Below are positions 1 through 6,803 of a stretch of 33,423 nt of DNA, piece after piece. The translations under genes were made by a program, and so were the position numbers. The stretch comes from Nakamurella silvestris (GTDB taxonomy: Bacteria; Actinomycetota; Actinomycetes; Mycobacteriales; Nakamurellaceae), in NCBI GenBank assembly GCA_003576535.1, contig QXCQ01000227.1:5851-39273 (forward strand), given 5' to 3'. The stretch's first letter is position 1. Each line of letters starts with the position of its first letter. The notes under the pieces are model-generated. The model was not told the DNA's origin, ran no database searches, and worked only from the letters and a program-made list of their open reading frames with translations.

Positions 1-258
1 TGCACAGGTCTGTGCGGCACCTGCGGGTTCGGAAATGTCTGAGTCGACGTGGTCGGATGGAACCGTCTGTGACGGATCTGCCGAACCGAGATCGCTGTTC
101 GAGACGGACGATTCACCATCGGTCACTCCCACCAACCAGGTGTCCGCACGGCCGGGGTCGCCGCCCCGAACCTCGATGGGATCTCCGTCCGCGCCTGACA
201 TCGCCAGGACCGCAGAAGTGATCACGACACCGAGCACAGCGGAGACGAAAGGCTTCAC
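1..258 (-). CDS. Secreted protein, N-terminal part only (runs off the window edge)
   Basis: A reading frame of 86 codons without a stop begins with GTG at 258 and leaves the window at base 1. The start overlaps the stop of the upstream lipoprotein gene in a GTGA arrangement, so translation is probably coupled. The N-terminus reads MKPFVSAVLGVVITSAVLAM, a short basic start followed by a hydrophobic stretch, which looks like a signal peptide or membrane anchor. What follows is acidic and rich in Asp, Ser and Gly, with a Cys at residue 85, consistent with an extracytoplasmic protein. I do not recognise the family. Codons contain more A/T than the neighbouring men genes. The start is well supported by the overlap; the function is unknown. 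Confidence 0.6.
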   Translation of the reverse strand, partial: MKPFVSAVLGVVITSAVLAMSGADGDPIEVRGGDPGRADTWLVGVTDGESSVSNSDLGSADPSQTVPSDHVDSDISEPAGAAQTCA

Positions 259-971
259 GACGCACACGTGGGATCGGCTAGGAAGTAGATTTGACGTAGC
301 TTCCAGACCGAACCGGACCCCTTGGTGAATTCGCCGACAACATGATCCTGTTTCAAACCAACCGTCCGCTTTTTGCCTGTGCTCACATACCGCGAACCGA
401 ACCCACTCAGATCCAGGCAATCGCCGAGATACGCTTTGCTGTCTTGGATCCCCAGCGTATGAGATCCACCAGATCCCGAAAAACTGGGATGGTTTTGAGC
501 ACTTCCGTACTTCTCCAAGCCCTTGTCGTGAAAATACTGGGCCTGCTTGATGACATCCGTTCTGATCGGATCCACCGCCACCGCGCTGATCGCTGATTTC
601 AGGTCTTCCGGCGTCATTGCTGTACTGGTCGTGTATATCCGCCAGTACGTGCGCCAGACCTTTTCGATATCTCGTCTCGCCTCAGCCTCCGGGTCGGCAG
701 GGTGAGCAGTCGTCCTCGGAGCCGAGGAGGTCGAACTCGACACCGAATCGCTCGTCGGCGGCACCAACGTGGACACGGGCGTGGACACATCAGGTGCCGA
801 CGCCGTCAGCTCATCCGAGGTCTCCACGACCGAACCGGACAGCCCACCGGTCCCGGCCGCGGTCAGATCCTCCACCCGGGATCCCCGGACGGGATCAGCC
901 ACACACCCGGCCGGCAACGGCCCACACAGCAGCAGACATCCCAGACCCCACACCCACCAGGACCGACGCAT
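255..971 (-). CDS. Putative lipoprotein, unknown function
   Basis: The chosen ATG start gives 238 residues opening MRRSWWVWGLGCLLLCGPLPAGC, which contains a hydrophobic core and a lipobox-like LPAGC, so Cys23 is the likely lipidated residue. Alternative upstream starts (ATG at 983, GTG at 1016) would only lengthen the part before the signal peptide. Residues about 25-95 are a Ser/Thr/Pro-rich linker, typical of a protein spanning the cell wall. The C-terminal part (from about residue 95) starts with a helical ARRDIEKVWRTYWRIY segment and ends in a strand-rich region, which resembles small NTF2-like lipoprotein domains, but that is a guess. The C-terminal half of the gene is visibly poorer in G+C than menD beside it, a possible sign of horizontal acquisition. 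It is coupled to the secreted protein that follows. Confidence 0.75.
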   Translation of the reverse strand: MRRSWWVWGLGCLLLCGPLPAGCVADPVRGSRVEDLTAAGTGGLSGSVVETSDELTASAPDVSTPVSTLVPPTSDSVSSSTSSAPRTTAHPADPEAEARRDIEKVWRTYWRIYTTSTAMTPEDLKSAISAVAVDPIRTDVIKQAQYFHDKGLEKYGSAQNHPSFSGSGGSHTLGIQDSKAYLGDCLDLSGFGSRYVSTGKKRTVGLKQDHVVGEFTKGSGSVWKLRQIYFLADPTCAS

Positions 972-1142
972 CTCCCCCACCATCCCCCGTGAGCGACCCC
1001 CCGCCCACACCGACACCTTCCGGCACCGGGCACCCCGGGCCGACAGCCGTCACCCTAACCAGCAACCCACCCCACCGGAAGACCTGTCCACACAGGGCGT
1101 GTCACGGCCCCGCCCCAGCCCGCACCACCACCCAAAAGGACC

Positions 1143-1212
1143 GTTCCCGCGCATGATGTTGCTCCTCGCGCACGAAACATCGTGCGCGAGAAACAACAAC
1201 GTGCGCGGGGAC
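1143..1212. repeat. 70-nt long palindromic repeat, family A, copy 1
   Basis: Left arm 1143-1175 and right arm 1180-1212 are reverse complements at 28 of 33 positions, around a 4-nt spacer. The arm opens GTTCCCGCGC and contains the heptamer CGCGCAC twice in direct orientation; the right arm carries it twice inverted. A second copy lies at 6647-6716 and the left half of a third at 33387-33423. This copy starts 8 nt after the menD stop codon, where it could also act as a terminator, and lies upstream of the lipoprotein pair. Confidence 0.85.
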
Positions 1213-1219
1213 AGAAGAC

Positions 1220-2923
1220 TCAGGACAGGGCAGCGGCCACGGACTCCCGGAAGGCGGCCAGCATCGGCCGCAACCCGTCCCGGTTGGTCCGTACCTCGAC
1301 CACCCGCAGCCCGGAAGGCACCACCGCAAGCTCGGCGGCCAACTCGGCCTCGGTCCCGACCTGGGTGTGGGACGCACCGGCCCCGCGCGCCAGGGCTCCG
1401 AGATCGGCCCCGTGCGGGGTCCCGAACACCCGCTCGAAACTCTCCGCGTGCGCGGGATCCCCCGGCTCCAGGGTGCTGAAGATGCCACCGCCGTCGTTGT
1501 TGGACACCACCAGCGTCAGATCCGGGCGCGGTTCCTCCGGCCCCAGGACCAGCCCGGTGAGATCGTGCAAGAAGGTGACGTCACCGACGTAGGCCACCGT
1601 TCGGCCCGGGTGTGCCAATGCCACCCCCACCGCGGTGGAGTTGGTGCCGTCGATCCCGGCCACCCCCCGGTTGGCCGTGACGGTGACACCAGCCCGCGGC
1701 AACGACGCCAGGCCGATGTCCCGCACCGGTTGGGAGGACCCGATCATCAGCACCGCCTCGGCGGGGAGTGCCCGCCCGAGCTCCCGGGCGAGCTTCGGCG
1801 AATCCGCCAACGTGGCCGAGTCCAACAGGCCGTGCACCGCCGCAGCGGCCCTGGCGTTGCCGTCGGACCAGGCGGCAGCCCACTCCGTCGGAGCAACCTG
1901 ATCGACCTCGGCCAACACCGGGGACACCCGGCGGGCATTGCCGGCGATGCCACGCCAGCCCACCGACCCGGCAACCAGGTCGACCCGGCGGGAGGGATCG
2001 GTCAACAGGATGGTCACCTGCCGGTACAGGGTCGGCCGGCCCAGCACGATGATCCGGTCCGGCCGATGGGCCGCGAGGAAGGACCGGTCGGCCAGCAGGT
2101 GCATCCCGGCGTCCAGCACCTCGACGCCGGACAGGCCGGAGGACTCGGAGATGACGGGGTGGCCGGCGGCCGCCAGCACCGGAGCGGACGGGTGGCCGAG
2201 CTCGGCGATCACCAGGCAGCGTTCACCGGCTCCGGGGGCCTGGACGGGCCGGACCTGTGGGGCGCCGATCGACACCTCGGTCCACGGGCCGTCCCGGCCC
2301 TCGGTCTGCTCGGGCCAGGCCTCGCCGGCCGCGTCGGGATGGTCCGGCAGCAGCGGCTCGGCCAGCGGCAGGTTCAGCTGGACCGGTCCGGCGGTCCCGG
2401 CGGCACCGAAAGACCCACCGTCACCGCAGGTCCCGGCGTAGGCCAGGGCCCGGCAGATCATCGAACGCCAGCGGGCGTTCTGCCCGGCCTTGCGGGTGGG
2501 GACCTCGAACTCGTGGAAGAACCGCAGGACCGAACCGAAGACCCCGGTCTGGTCGACGACCTGGTTCGCGCCCACGTCACGCATGTACGGTGGTCGATCC
2601 GCGGTCAGGACCAGCAGCGGAACCCCCGAGGCATCGGCCTCCAGCACGGCCGGGTGCAGGTTCGCCACCGCGGTGCCGGAGGTGGTCACCACCGCGGCCG
2701 GCCGGCCGCTCGTCCGTGCGAGTCCGACGGCCAGGAATCCCGCCGTCCGCTCGTCGATCCGTACGTGCAGGCGCAGGCGACCGGCCTGATCGGCCTGCTG
2801 GAGGGCCACCGAGAAGGGGGCGTTGCGCGAGCCGGGTGAGAGCACCACCTCCCGCACACCGCAGGCGATCAACTCGTCGACCACGATCCGGGCGAAGGCG
2901 GTCGAAGGATTCACGGCCTTCAT
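1220..2923 (-). CDS. menD: 2-succinyl-5-enolpyruvyl-6-hydroxy-3-cyclohexene-1-carboxylate synthase (SEPHCHC synthase)
   Basis: MenD is a thiamine-diphosphate enzyme that joins isochorismate to the succinyl semialdehyde unit from 2-oxoglutarate in cytoplasmic menaquinone synthesis. At 567 residues it has the usual length. Visible family marks: SPGSRNAP at 29-36, the catalytic-type Glu in RIDERTAGF (about residue 58), GTAVANLHPAVLEA in the N-terminal domain, and the C-terminal cofactor-binding stretch ANRGVAGIDGT through GDVTFLHD (about 447-454) to SNNDGGGIF (about 474). The ATG start overlaps the menC stop as ATGA, so menC and menD are translationally coupled. A family A palindrome begins 8 nt after its stop. 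Confidence 0.97.
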   Translation of the reverse strand: MKAVNPSTAFARIVVDELIACGVREVVLSPGSRNAPFSVALQQADQAGRLRLHVRIDERTAGFLAVGLARTSGRPAAVVTTSGTAVANLHPAVLEADASGVPLLVLTADRPPYMRDVGANQVVDQTGVFGSVLRFFHEFEVPTRKAGQNARWRSMICRALAYAGTCGDGGSFGAAGTAGPVQLNLPLAEPLLPDHPDAAGEAWPEQTEGRDGPWTEVSIGAPQVRPVQAPGAGERCLVIAELGHPSAPVLAAAGHPVISESSGLSGVEVLDAGMHLLADRSFLAAHRPDRIIVLGRPTLYRQVTILLTDPSRRVDLVAGSVGWRGIAGNARRVSPVLAEVDQVAPTEWAAAWSDGNARAAAAVHGLLDSATLADSPKLARELGRALPAEAVLMIGSSQPVRDIGLASLPRAGVTVTANRGVAGIDGTNSTAVGVALAHPGRTVAYVGDVTFLHDLTGLVLGPEEPRPDLTLVVSNNDGGGIFSTLEPGDPAHAESFERVFGTPHGADLGALARGAGASHTQVGTEAELAAELAVVPSGLRVVEVRTNRDGLRPMLAAFRESVAAALS

Positions 2924-3960
2924 TCTGCCCCGCTCGCGGCGGACCGTCGCGCCAGCAGCCCGGCCACCCTGTTCAGGCGGTCCAGCCAGCGCTGCCGGGT
3001 GTCGTCATCGGCGAGATGGTCGGCCAGGGCCACCGGCTCGGGCGCCCGCCGCGGCACGGCCAGGCTGCCGTTCACGGGCAGATCCGGAGCGCCGGTGACG
3101 TCGGCCGCGAGCAGGCTCGCCGTCCCCAGCCCGCAGGCGTACGGCAGTTCCGGCAGTGCACCGGCCGCGGCCAGCCCCGCCGCCAGACCGACAGCCGAGT
3201 CCACCGCCGAGGAGATGACGACGGCAAGGCCGGTGGCCCTCGCCACCCGTAGAGCGGCCGCCACACCGCCCAGCGGCGCCACCTTGACCACGGCGATGTC
3301 CGCCGCCCCGGCCAGCGCCACCCGCATCGGGTCGCCGGCCAGCCGGATCGACTCGTCCGCGGCGATCGGCACACCGACCAACCGGCGCACCGCGGCGAGC
3401 TCCTCGACGGTCCGGCAGGGCTGCTCCACGTATTCCAAACCGCCGGCCGCCGCATCGAGCACCCGGATCGCCTCGACGGCCTCCGGTACCGACCAGGCAG
3501 CGTTCGCATCCACCCTGATCCGGCCCGAGCTGCCGAGGGCCTGGCGGACCGCAGCCACCCGGTCGGCGTCCTCGGCCAACAACGACCCCGGATCGGCGAC
3601 CTTGATCTTCGCGGTGGTGCAGCCCGAGGCCGTCACCAGCTCGGTGGCCCGCTCGGGGCTGACGACCGGGACGGTGGTGTTGACCGGGACCAGGTCCCGG
3701 ACCGGCTCCGGCCAACCGACGGTCGCGGCCTCGACAGCGGCCTCGAGCCAGGGCACACACTGGGCGTCGTCGTAGTTGGCGAAGGGCGCGAACTCGGCCC
3801 ACCCGCGCGGGCCACGCAGCAGGATCCCCTCCCGCACCGTGATCGACCGGAACCGCTGCACCATCGGCAGGGCGAACACGGTCGCGGTGCCGATCAGCTC
3901 GGTCAGGTCCGGGTTCTGGCCGGCGGGGCGCTGCGGGTCGGGTTCGGGTGGGCGCTGCAC
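2920..3960 (-). CDS. menC: o-Succinylbenzoate synthase
   Basis: MenC belongs to the enolase superfamily and dehydrates the SHCHC intermediate to o-succinylbenzoate in menaquinone synthesis. The catalytic set is readable: the KxK pair at K118/K120 (TAKIKVAD), metal ligands D151 (RVDANAAW), E179 (YVEQPC) and D202 (AADESIR), and the opposing lysine K226 (VVKVAPLGG). Length 346 residues. The start is a GTG with no strong ribosome-binding site, and the first 20 or so residues are Pro-rich and probably dispensable; the next Met is residue 33, inside the conserved barrel-capping domain, so it is less likely. The gene is first in the menC-menD pair and divergent from menB, with only 50 bp between the start codons. 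Confidence 0.95.
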   Translation of the reverse strand: MQRPPEPDPQRPAGQNPDLTELIGTATVFALPMVQRFRSITVREGILLRGPRGWAEFAPFANYDDAQCVPWLEAAVEAATVGWPEPVRDLVPVNTTVPVVSPERATELVTASGCTTAKIKVADPGSLLAEDADRVAAVRQALGSSGRIRVDANAAWSVPEAVEAIRVLDAAAGGLEYVEQPCRTVEELAAVRRLVGVPIAADESIRLAGDPMRVALAGAADIAVVKVAPLGGVAAALRVARATGLAVVISSAVDSAVGLAAGLAAAGALPELPYACGLGTASLLAADVTGAPDLPVNGSLAVPRRAPEPVALADHLADDDTRQRWLDRLNRVAGLLARRSAASGAE

Positions 3961-3998
3961 CGGTCCATCGTGGCACCCGGGGGCAGCCCGGCCGGGAT

Positions 3999-4004
3999 TA
4001 GGCT
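3999..4004 (+). promoter_or_regulatory. Probable -10 element for leaderless menB mRNA
   Basis: TAGGCT matches the actinobacterial -10 pattern TANNNT and ends 6 nt before the menB ATG at 4011. That spacing would place the transcription start on the A of the ATG. No Shine-Dalgarno sequence is seen between it and the ATG, and no clear -35 is visible, so this rests on spacing alone. Three other genes in the window show the same layout (12440, 13209, and 24448 on the minus strand). Confidence 0.5.
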
Positions 4005-4010
4005 CACCTC

Positions 4011-4997
4011 ATGCCCGACGAGCCTGCCGCCGACCCCAGCCCGATCACCGACACCACCCCGGTGGTGAGCGAGATCTTCGACCCGACCCAGTGGCGCGAG
4101 GTGCCCGGTTTCGACCTGACCGACGTCACCTACCACCGTCAGGTGCTCGCGGACGGCTCTCCCGGCCCGACCGTCCGGATCGCGTTCGACCGGCCCGAGG
4201 TGCGCAATGCCTTCCGCCCGCACACCGTCGACGAGCTGTACCGCACCCTGGACCACGCGCGGATGACCTCCTCGGTGGGCTGCGTCCTGCTGACCGGGAA
4301 CGGCCCGTCACCCAAGGACGGCGGCTGGGCCTTCTGCTCCGGTGGTGACCAGCGGATCCGCGGCCGGAGCGGGTACCAGTACGGGGCCGACGGCCCGGCC
4401 GGTACCTCCGACCGGGCGGATTTCGTCCCGGACCCGGCGCGGGCGGGACGGTTGCACATCCTGGAGGTGCAGCGGCTGATCCGTTTCATGCCGAAGATCG
4501 TCATCGCCGTGGTGCCCGGGTGGGCAGCCGGCGGCGGCCACTCGCTGCACGTGGTCGCCGATCTGACCTTGGCCTCGGCCGAACATGCGCGGTTCAAGCA
4601 GACCGACGCCGATGTCGGATCCTTCGACGGTGGTTACGGCAGCGCGTATCTCGCCAAGATGGTCGGCCAGAAGTTCGCCAGGGAGATCTTCTTCCTCGGC
4701 CGCGAATACACCGCGGCGCAGATGCACGCCATGGGTGCGGTGAACGAGGTGGTGCCCCATGCCGACCTGGAAGCCGTTGCGCTGCAATGGGCCACCGAGA
4801 TCAACGGCAAATCGCCGACGGCCCAGCGGATGCTGAAGTACGCCTTCAACCTCACCGATGACGGTATGGTCGGCCAGCAGTTGTTCGCCGGCGAGGCAAC
4901 CCGGTTGGCCTACGGTACCGACGAGGCCGTCGAGGGCCGGGACTCCTTCCTGGAGAAGCGACCCGCCGATTTCGGACCGTACCCCTGGGCGTTCTGA
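4011..4997 (+). CDS. menB: 1,4-dihydroxy-2-naphthoyl-CoA synthase
   Basis: MenB is a crotonase-fold enzyme that closes the naphthoate ring of o-succinylbenzoyl-CoA. The 328-residue product shows RPEVRNAFRP at 61-70, the oxyanion-hole segment WAFCSGGDQRIRG (about 106-118), GWAAGGGHSLH (about 170-180) and the MenB signature VGSFDGGYGSAYL (about 202-214). The residue after QT in QTDADVG is Asp199; from memory, the E. coli enzyme has Gly there and needs bicarbonate, whereas Asp-type enzymes do not, so this looks like the bicarbonate-independent type. The N-terminus is about 40 residues longer than in E. coli, as in mycobacteria. menE follows after 8 nt, so the two probably form an operon. The start is supported by the -10 at 3999. 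Confidence 0.97.
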   Translation: MPDEPAADPSPITDTTPVVSEIFDPTQWREVPGFDLTDVTYHRQVLADGSPGPTVRIAFDRPEVRNAFRPHTVDELYRTLDHARMTSSVGCVLLTGNGPSPKDGGWAFCSGGDQRIRGRSGYQYGADGPAGTSDRADFVPDPARAGRLHILEVQRLIRFMPKIVIAVVPGWAAGGGHSLHVVADLTLASAEHARFKQTDADVGSFDGGYGSAYLAKMVGQKFAREIFFLGREYTAAQMHAMGAVNEVVPHADLEAVALQWATEINGKSPTAQRMLKYAFNLTDDGMVGQQLFAGEATRLAYGTDEAVEGRDSFLEKRPADFGPYPWAF

Positions 4998-5005
4998 CCA
5001 CAGCG

Positions 5006-6244
5006 ATGACGGCCCGCACCCTGGAACTGCTGCCCGTGCCCACCGGCCGGGCGGTGCTGTCGATCCTGCCCGGACTCGCCGATGCCCTGGACGGGATCGG
5101 ACCGGCTCGCGCGCCGGTGCCGGGCGGTGACGACAACAGCTGGGCGACAACGGGGTCGGCCTTCGCCGCCGGGAGCCCACTGCTCCCCGGGGAGGACGAT
5201 CCCCAGGACCCGACCGCACTGGTGATCGCCACCTCGGGTTCGACGGGAACGCCGAAGGGATCCTTGCTGTCGGCCCGGGCGCTGGCCGCCTCGGCGGCCG
5301 CCACCGAATCGCGGCTGGGACCCGGCCGATGGTTGCTGGCCCTGCCCGCCCACCACATCGCGGGGATGCAAGTGCTCCTGCGGTCGGTGGCGGCCGGCAC
5401 CGAACCGGATGTGCTGGACACCGGACTGCCGTTCACCACGGAACGTTTCGTCGCCGCGGTGGAGGCGATGGGCCAAGGCCCACACCATGTCTCGTTGGTG
5501 CCGACCCAGCTGCACCGGTTGCTCAGCGGCCCGACCGAGGGGGTGGCGGCGCTGTCCACCTTCGCGACGGTTCTGGTGGGCGGGGCGGCCACCCCGGCTC
5601 CGCTGTTGGCCGCCGCGCGGGCGGCCGGGGTACGAGTGGTCACCACCTACGGCATGAGCGAAACCTGCGGGGGATGTGTCTACAACGGCATCCCGTTGTC
5701 CGGGGTGCGGGTGCGGATCATCGAAAACGGCAGCGACAACACCGTTGTCGGCGAGCGCGGTGGGGTCGGGGAACCGGAAGCCGGGGTCATCGAACTGAGC
5801 GGGCCGATGGTCGGGCGGGGCTATCGCGGATTGCCGAACCATCCGGCCTTCCCGGCACCCGGCACGTTCAGGACCAATGACCTCGGCCGGATGTCCGATC
5901 TGCTCACCGTGGTCGGCCGGGCCGATGACGTCATCGTCACCGGCGGGGTGAAGGTCTCCCCCGGACCGGTGGAATCCGTTGTCTCCGCCCTCGACGGGGT
6001 GGGCGAGGTGGTGGTCACCTCGATCCCGAGTACCGAATGGGGACAGGAGATCGTGGCGGTGCTCATCGGCCCGGGCCCCGGGCCGGAGCTGCCGGCGATC
6101 CGGGAGGCCGTGACCGCAGCCCTCGGGTCGGCTGCCGCTCCTCGTCACCTGTTACGGCTGTCGAGCATGGCGACCTTGCCCTCCGGCAAACCGGACAGGA
6201 CACAGATCCGGGCCTGGGCTGCGCAACAGCTCAGCGCAGGATGA
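5006..6244 (+). CDS. menE: o-Succinylbenzoate--CoA ligase
   Basis: MenE is an ANL-superfamily ligase that activates o-succinylbenzoate to its CoA thioester, the substrate of MenB. All core motifs are intact: the P-loop SGSTGTPKG at 77-85, TTYGMSETCGG at 213-223, TNDLGRMSD (290-298), the hinge stretch GRADDVIVTGG (304-314), and the C-terminal catalytic Lys395 in PSGKPDR. At 412 residues it is shorter than general acyl-CoA synthetases, as is usual for actinobacterial MenE. It follows menB by 8 nt with no strong ribosome-binding site of its own, which suggests coupling. The 3' end overlaps the convergent small membrane protein gene by 14 bp. Confidence 0.96.
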   Translation: MTARTLELLPVPTGRAVLSILPGLADALDGIGPARAPVPGGDDNSWATTGSAFAAGSPLLPGEDDPQDPTALVIATSGSTGTPKGSLLSARALAASAAATESRLGPGRWLLALPAHHIAGMQVLLRSVAAGTEPDVLDTGLPFTTERFVAAVEAMGQGPHHVSLVPTQLHRLLSGPTEGVAALSTFATVLVGGAATPAPLLAAARAAGVRVVTTYGMSETCGGCVYNGIPLSGVRVRIIENGSDNTVVGERGGVGEPEAGVIELSGPMVGRGYRGLPNHPAFPAPGTFRTNDLGRMSDLLTVVGRADDVIVTGGVKVSPGPVESVVSALDGVGEVVVTSIPSTEWGQEIVAVLIGPGPGPELPAIREAVTAALGSAAAPRHLLRLSSMATLPSGKPDRTQIRAWAAQQLSAG

Positions 6245-6503
6245 CGACCGCTCCGACCACCAGGGCGACGACGAAGGCCACCAGGGCGATCTGGGCAGAC
6301 AGGATCCACACCGAGCGCACCTGTGGCTCGGCTCTGCGAGCGGCGAGGTAGAGGCCGAGGGCACCGAGCGGCCCGGTGACGACTCCCACCGCGGGGGCCG
6401 AGGCGGAGACGACCACCAGGATCAACGACAGGGCCAGGCCCGAGAGCATGAGGGAGGTCTGGGTCTCCCGTGAATGAATACGTGTTGTCGGCATCCGTTG
6501 CAT
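6231..6503 (-). CDS. Small membrane protein, two transmembrane segments
   Basis: The 90-residue product has hydrophobic helices at about 18-42 (LMLSGLALSLILVVV onward) and 63-89, joined by a short loop with basic and acidic residues (AARRAEP). The N-terminus is polar and basic, so a cytoplasmic N-terminus is likely. I do not recognise a named family; small proteins of this kind often sit near men genes in actinobacteria. ATG at 6503 is preceded by a purine-rich AGGGTGGTG about 7-15 nt upstream. A second Met at residue 4 is possible. The gene is convergent with menE and overlaps its last 14 bases. Confidence 0.7.
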   Translation of the reverse strand: MQRMPTTRIHSRETQTSLMLSGLALSLILVVVSASAPAVGVVTGPLGALGLYLAARRAEPQVRSVWILSAQIALVAFVVALVVGAVVILR

Positions 6504-6646
6504 CGCCGGTTCACCACCCTTCGCCGATCGCGGCGTTCGCTGTTGTGACCACCGAGTTTACGCTGGTCAGCGAATGAGGGTCGTGTGTGTTGTCTGTGCG
6601 TGCGCCGTGTAGATCCCCGATCCTCCCGGCACCGCACCCCCTCCTC

Positions 6647-6716
6647 GTTCCCGCGCGCGATGTTGCTCCTCGCGCACGAAACTTCGCGCGCGAGAACGAA
6701 CAAGGTGCGCGGGAAC
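6647..6716. repeat. 70-nt long palindromic repeat, family A, copy 2
   Basis: Arms 6647-6680 and 6683-6716 are reverse complements at 27 of 34 positions. The outer ends GTTCCCGCGC/GCGCGGGAAC and the central GCACGAAAC are shared with copy 1. Here the element lies between two divergently oriented genes, so it is not simply a terminator. Differences between copies are partly compensated across the arms, as expected if a hairpin is conserved. Confidence 0.85.
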
Positions 6717-6731
6717 GGGGGAGGTTGGCAG

Positions 6732-6747
6732 TGTGGCCCGGGTCACA
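6732..6747. promoter_or_regulatory. Candidate CRP/GlxR-type operator
   Basis: TGTGGCCCGGGTCACA fits the CRP-family consensus TGTGA-N6-TCACA with a single mismatch (G for A at position 5) and is a near-perfect palindrome. It ends 56 nt before the ATG of the first RCC1-SLH gene, a typical position for regulation of that cluster. GlxR-type cAMP-responsive regulators use this consensus in actinobacteria. No regulator gene is in the window. Confidence 0.5.
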
Positions 6748-6803
6748 GCAGCCACCTTCGGTGGTGACGCAACAGAATCAGGGGTCTGCGGCGTTTGGCT
6801 CCC

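Larger units (their letters stand above)
6504..6803. other. Divergent intergenic region carrying a palindrome and a CRP-like site
   Basis: These 300 bp separate the minus-strand small membrane protein from the first RCC1-SLH gene. I find no convincing gene here. The region holds family A palindrome copy 2 (6647-6716), a CRP/GlxR-like 16-mer (6732-6747) and, just after it, a short CCACC-TTC-GGTGG hairpin around 6752-6764. Short reading frames in it are only translations of the palindrome. Confidence 0.7.
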
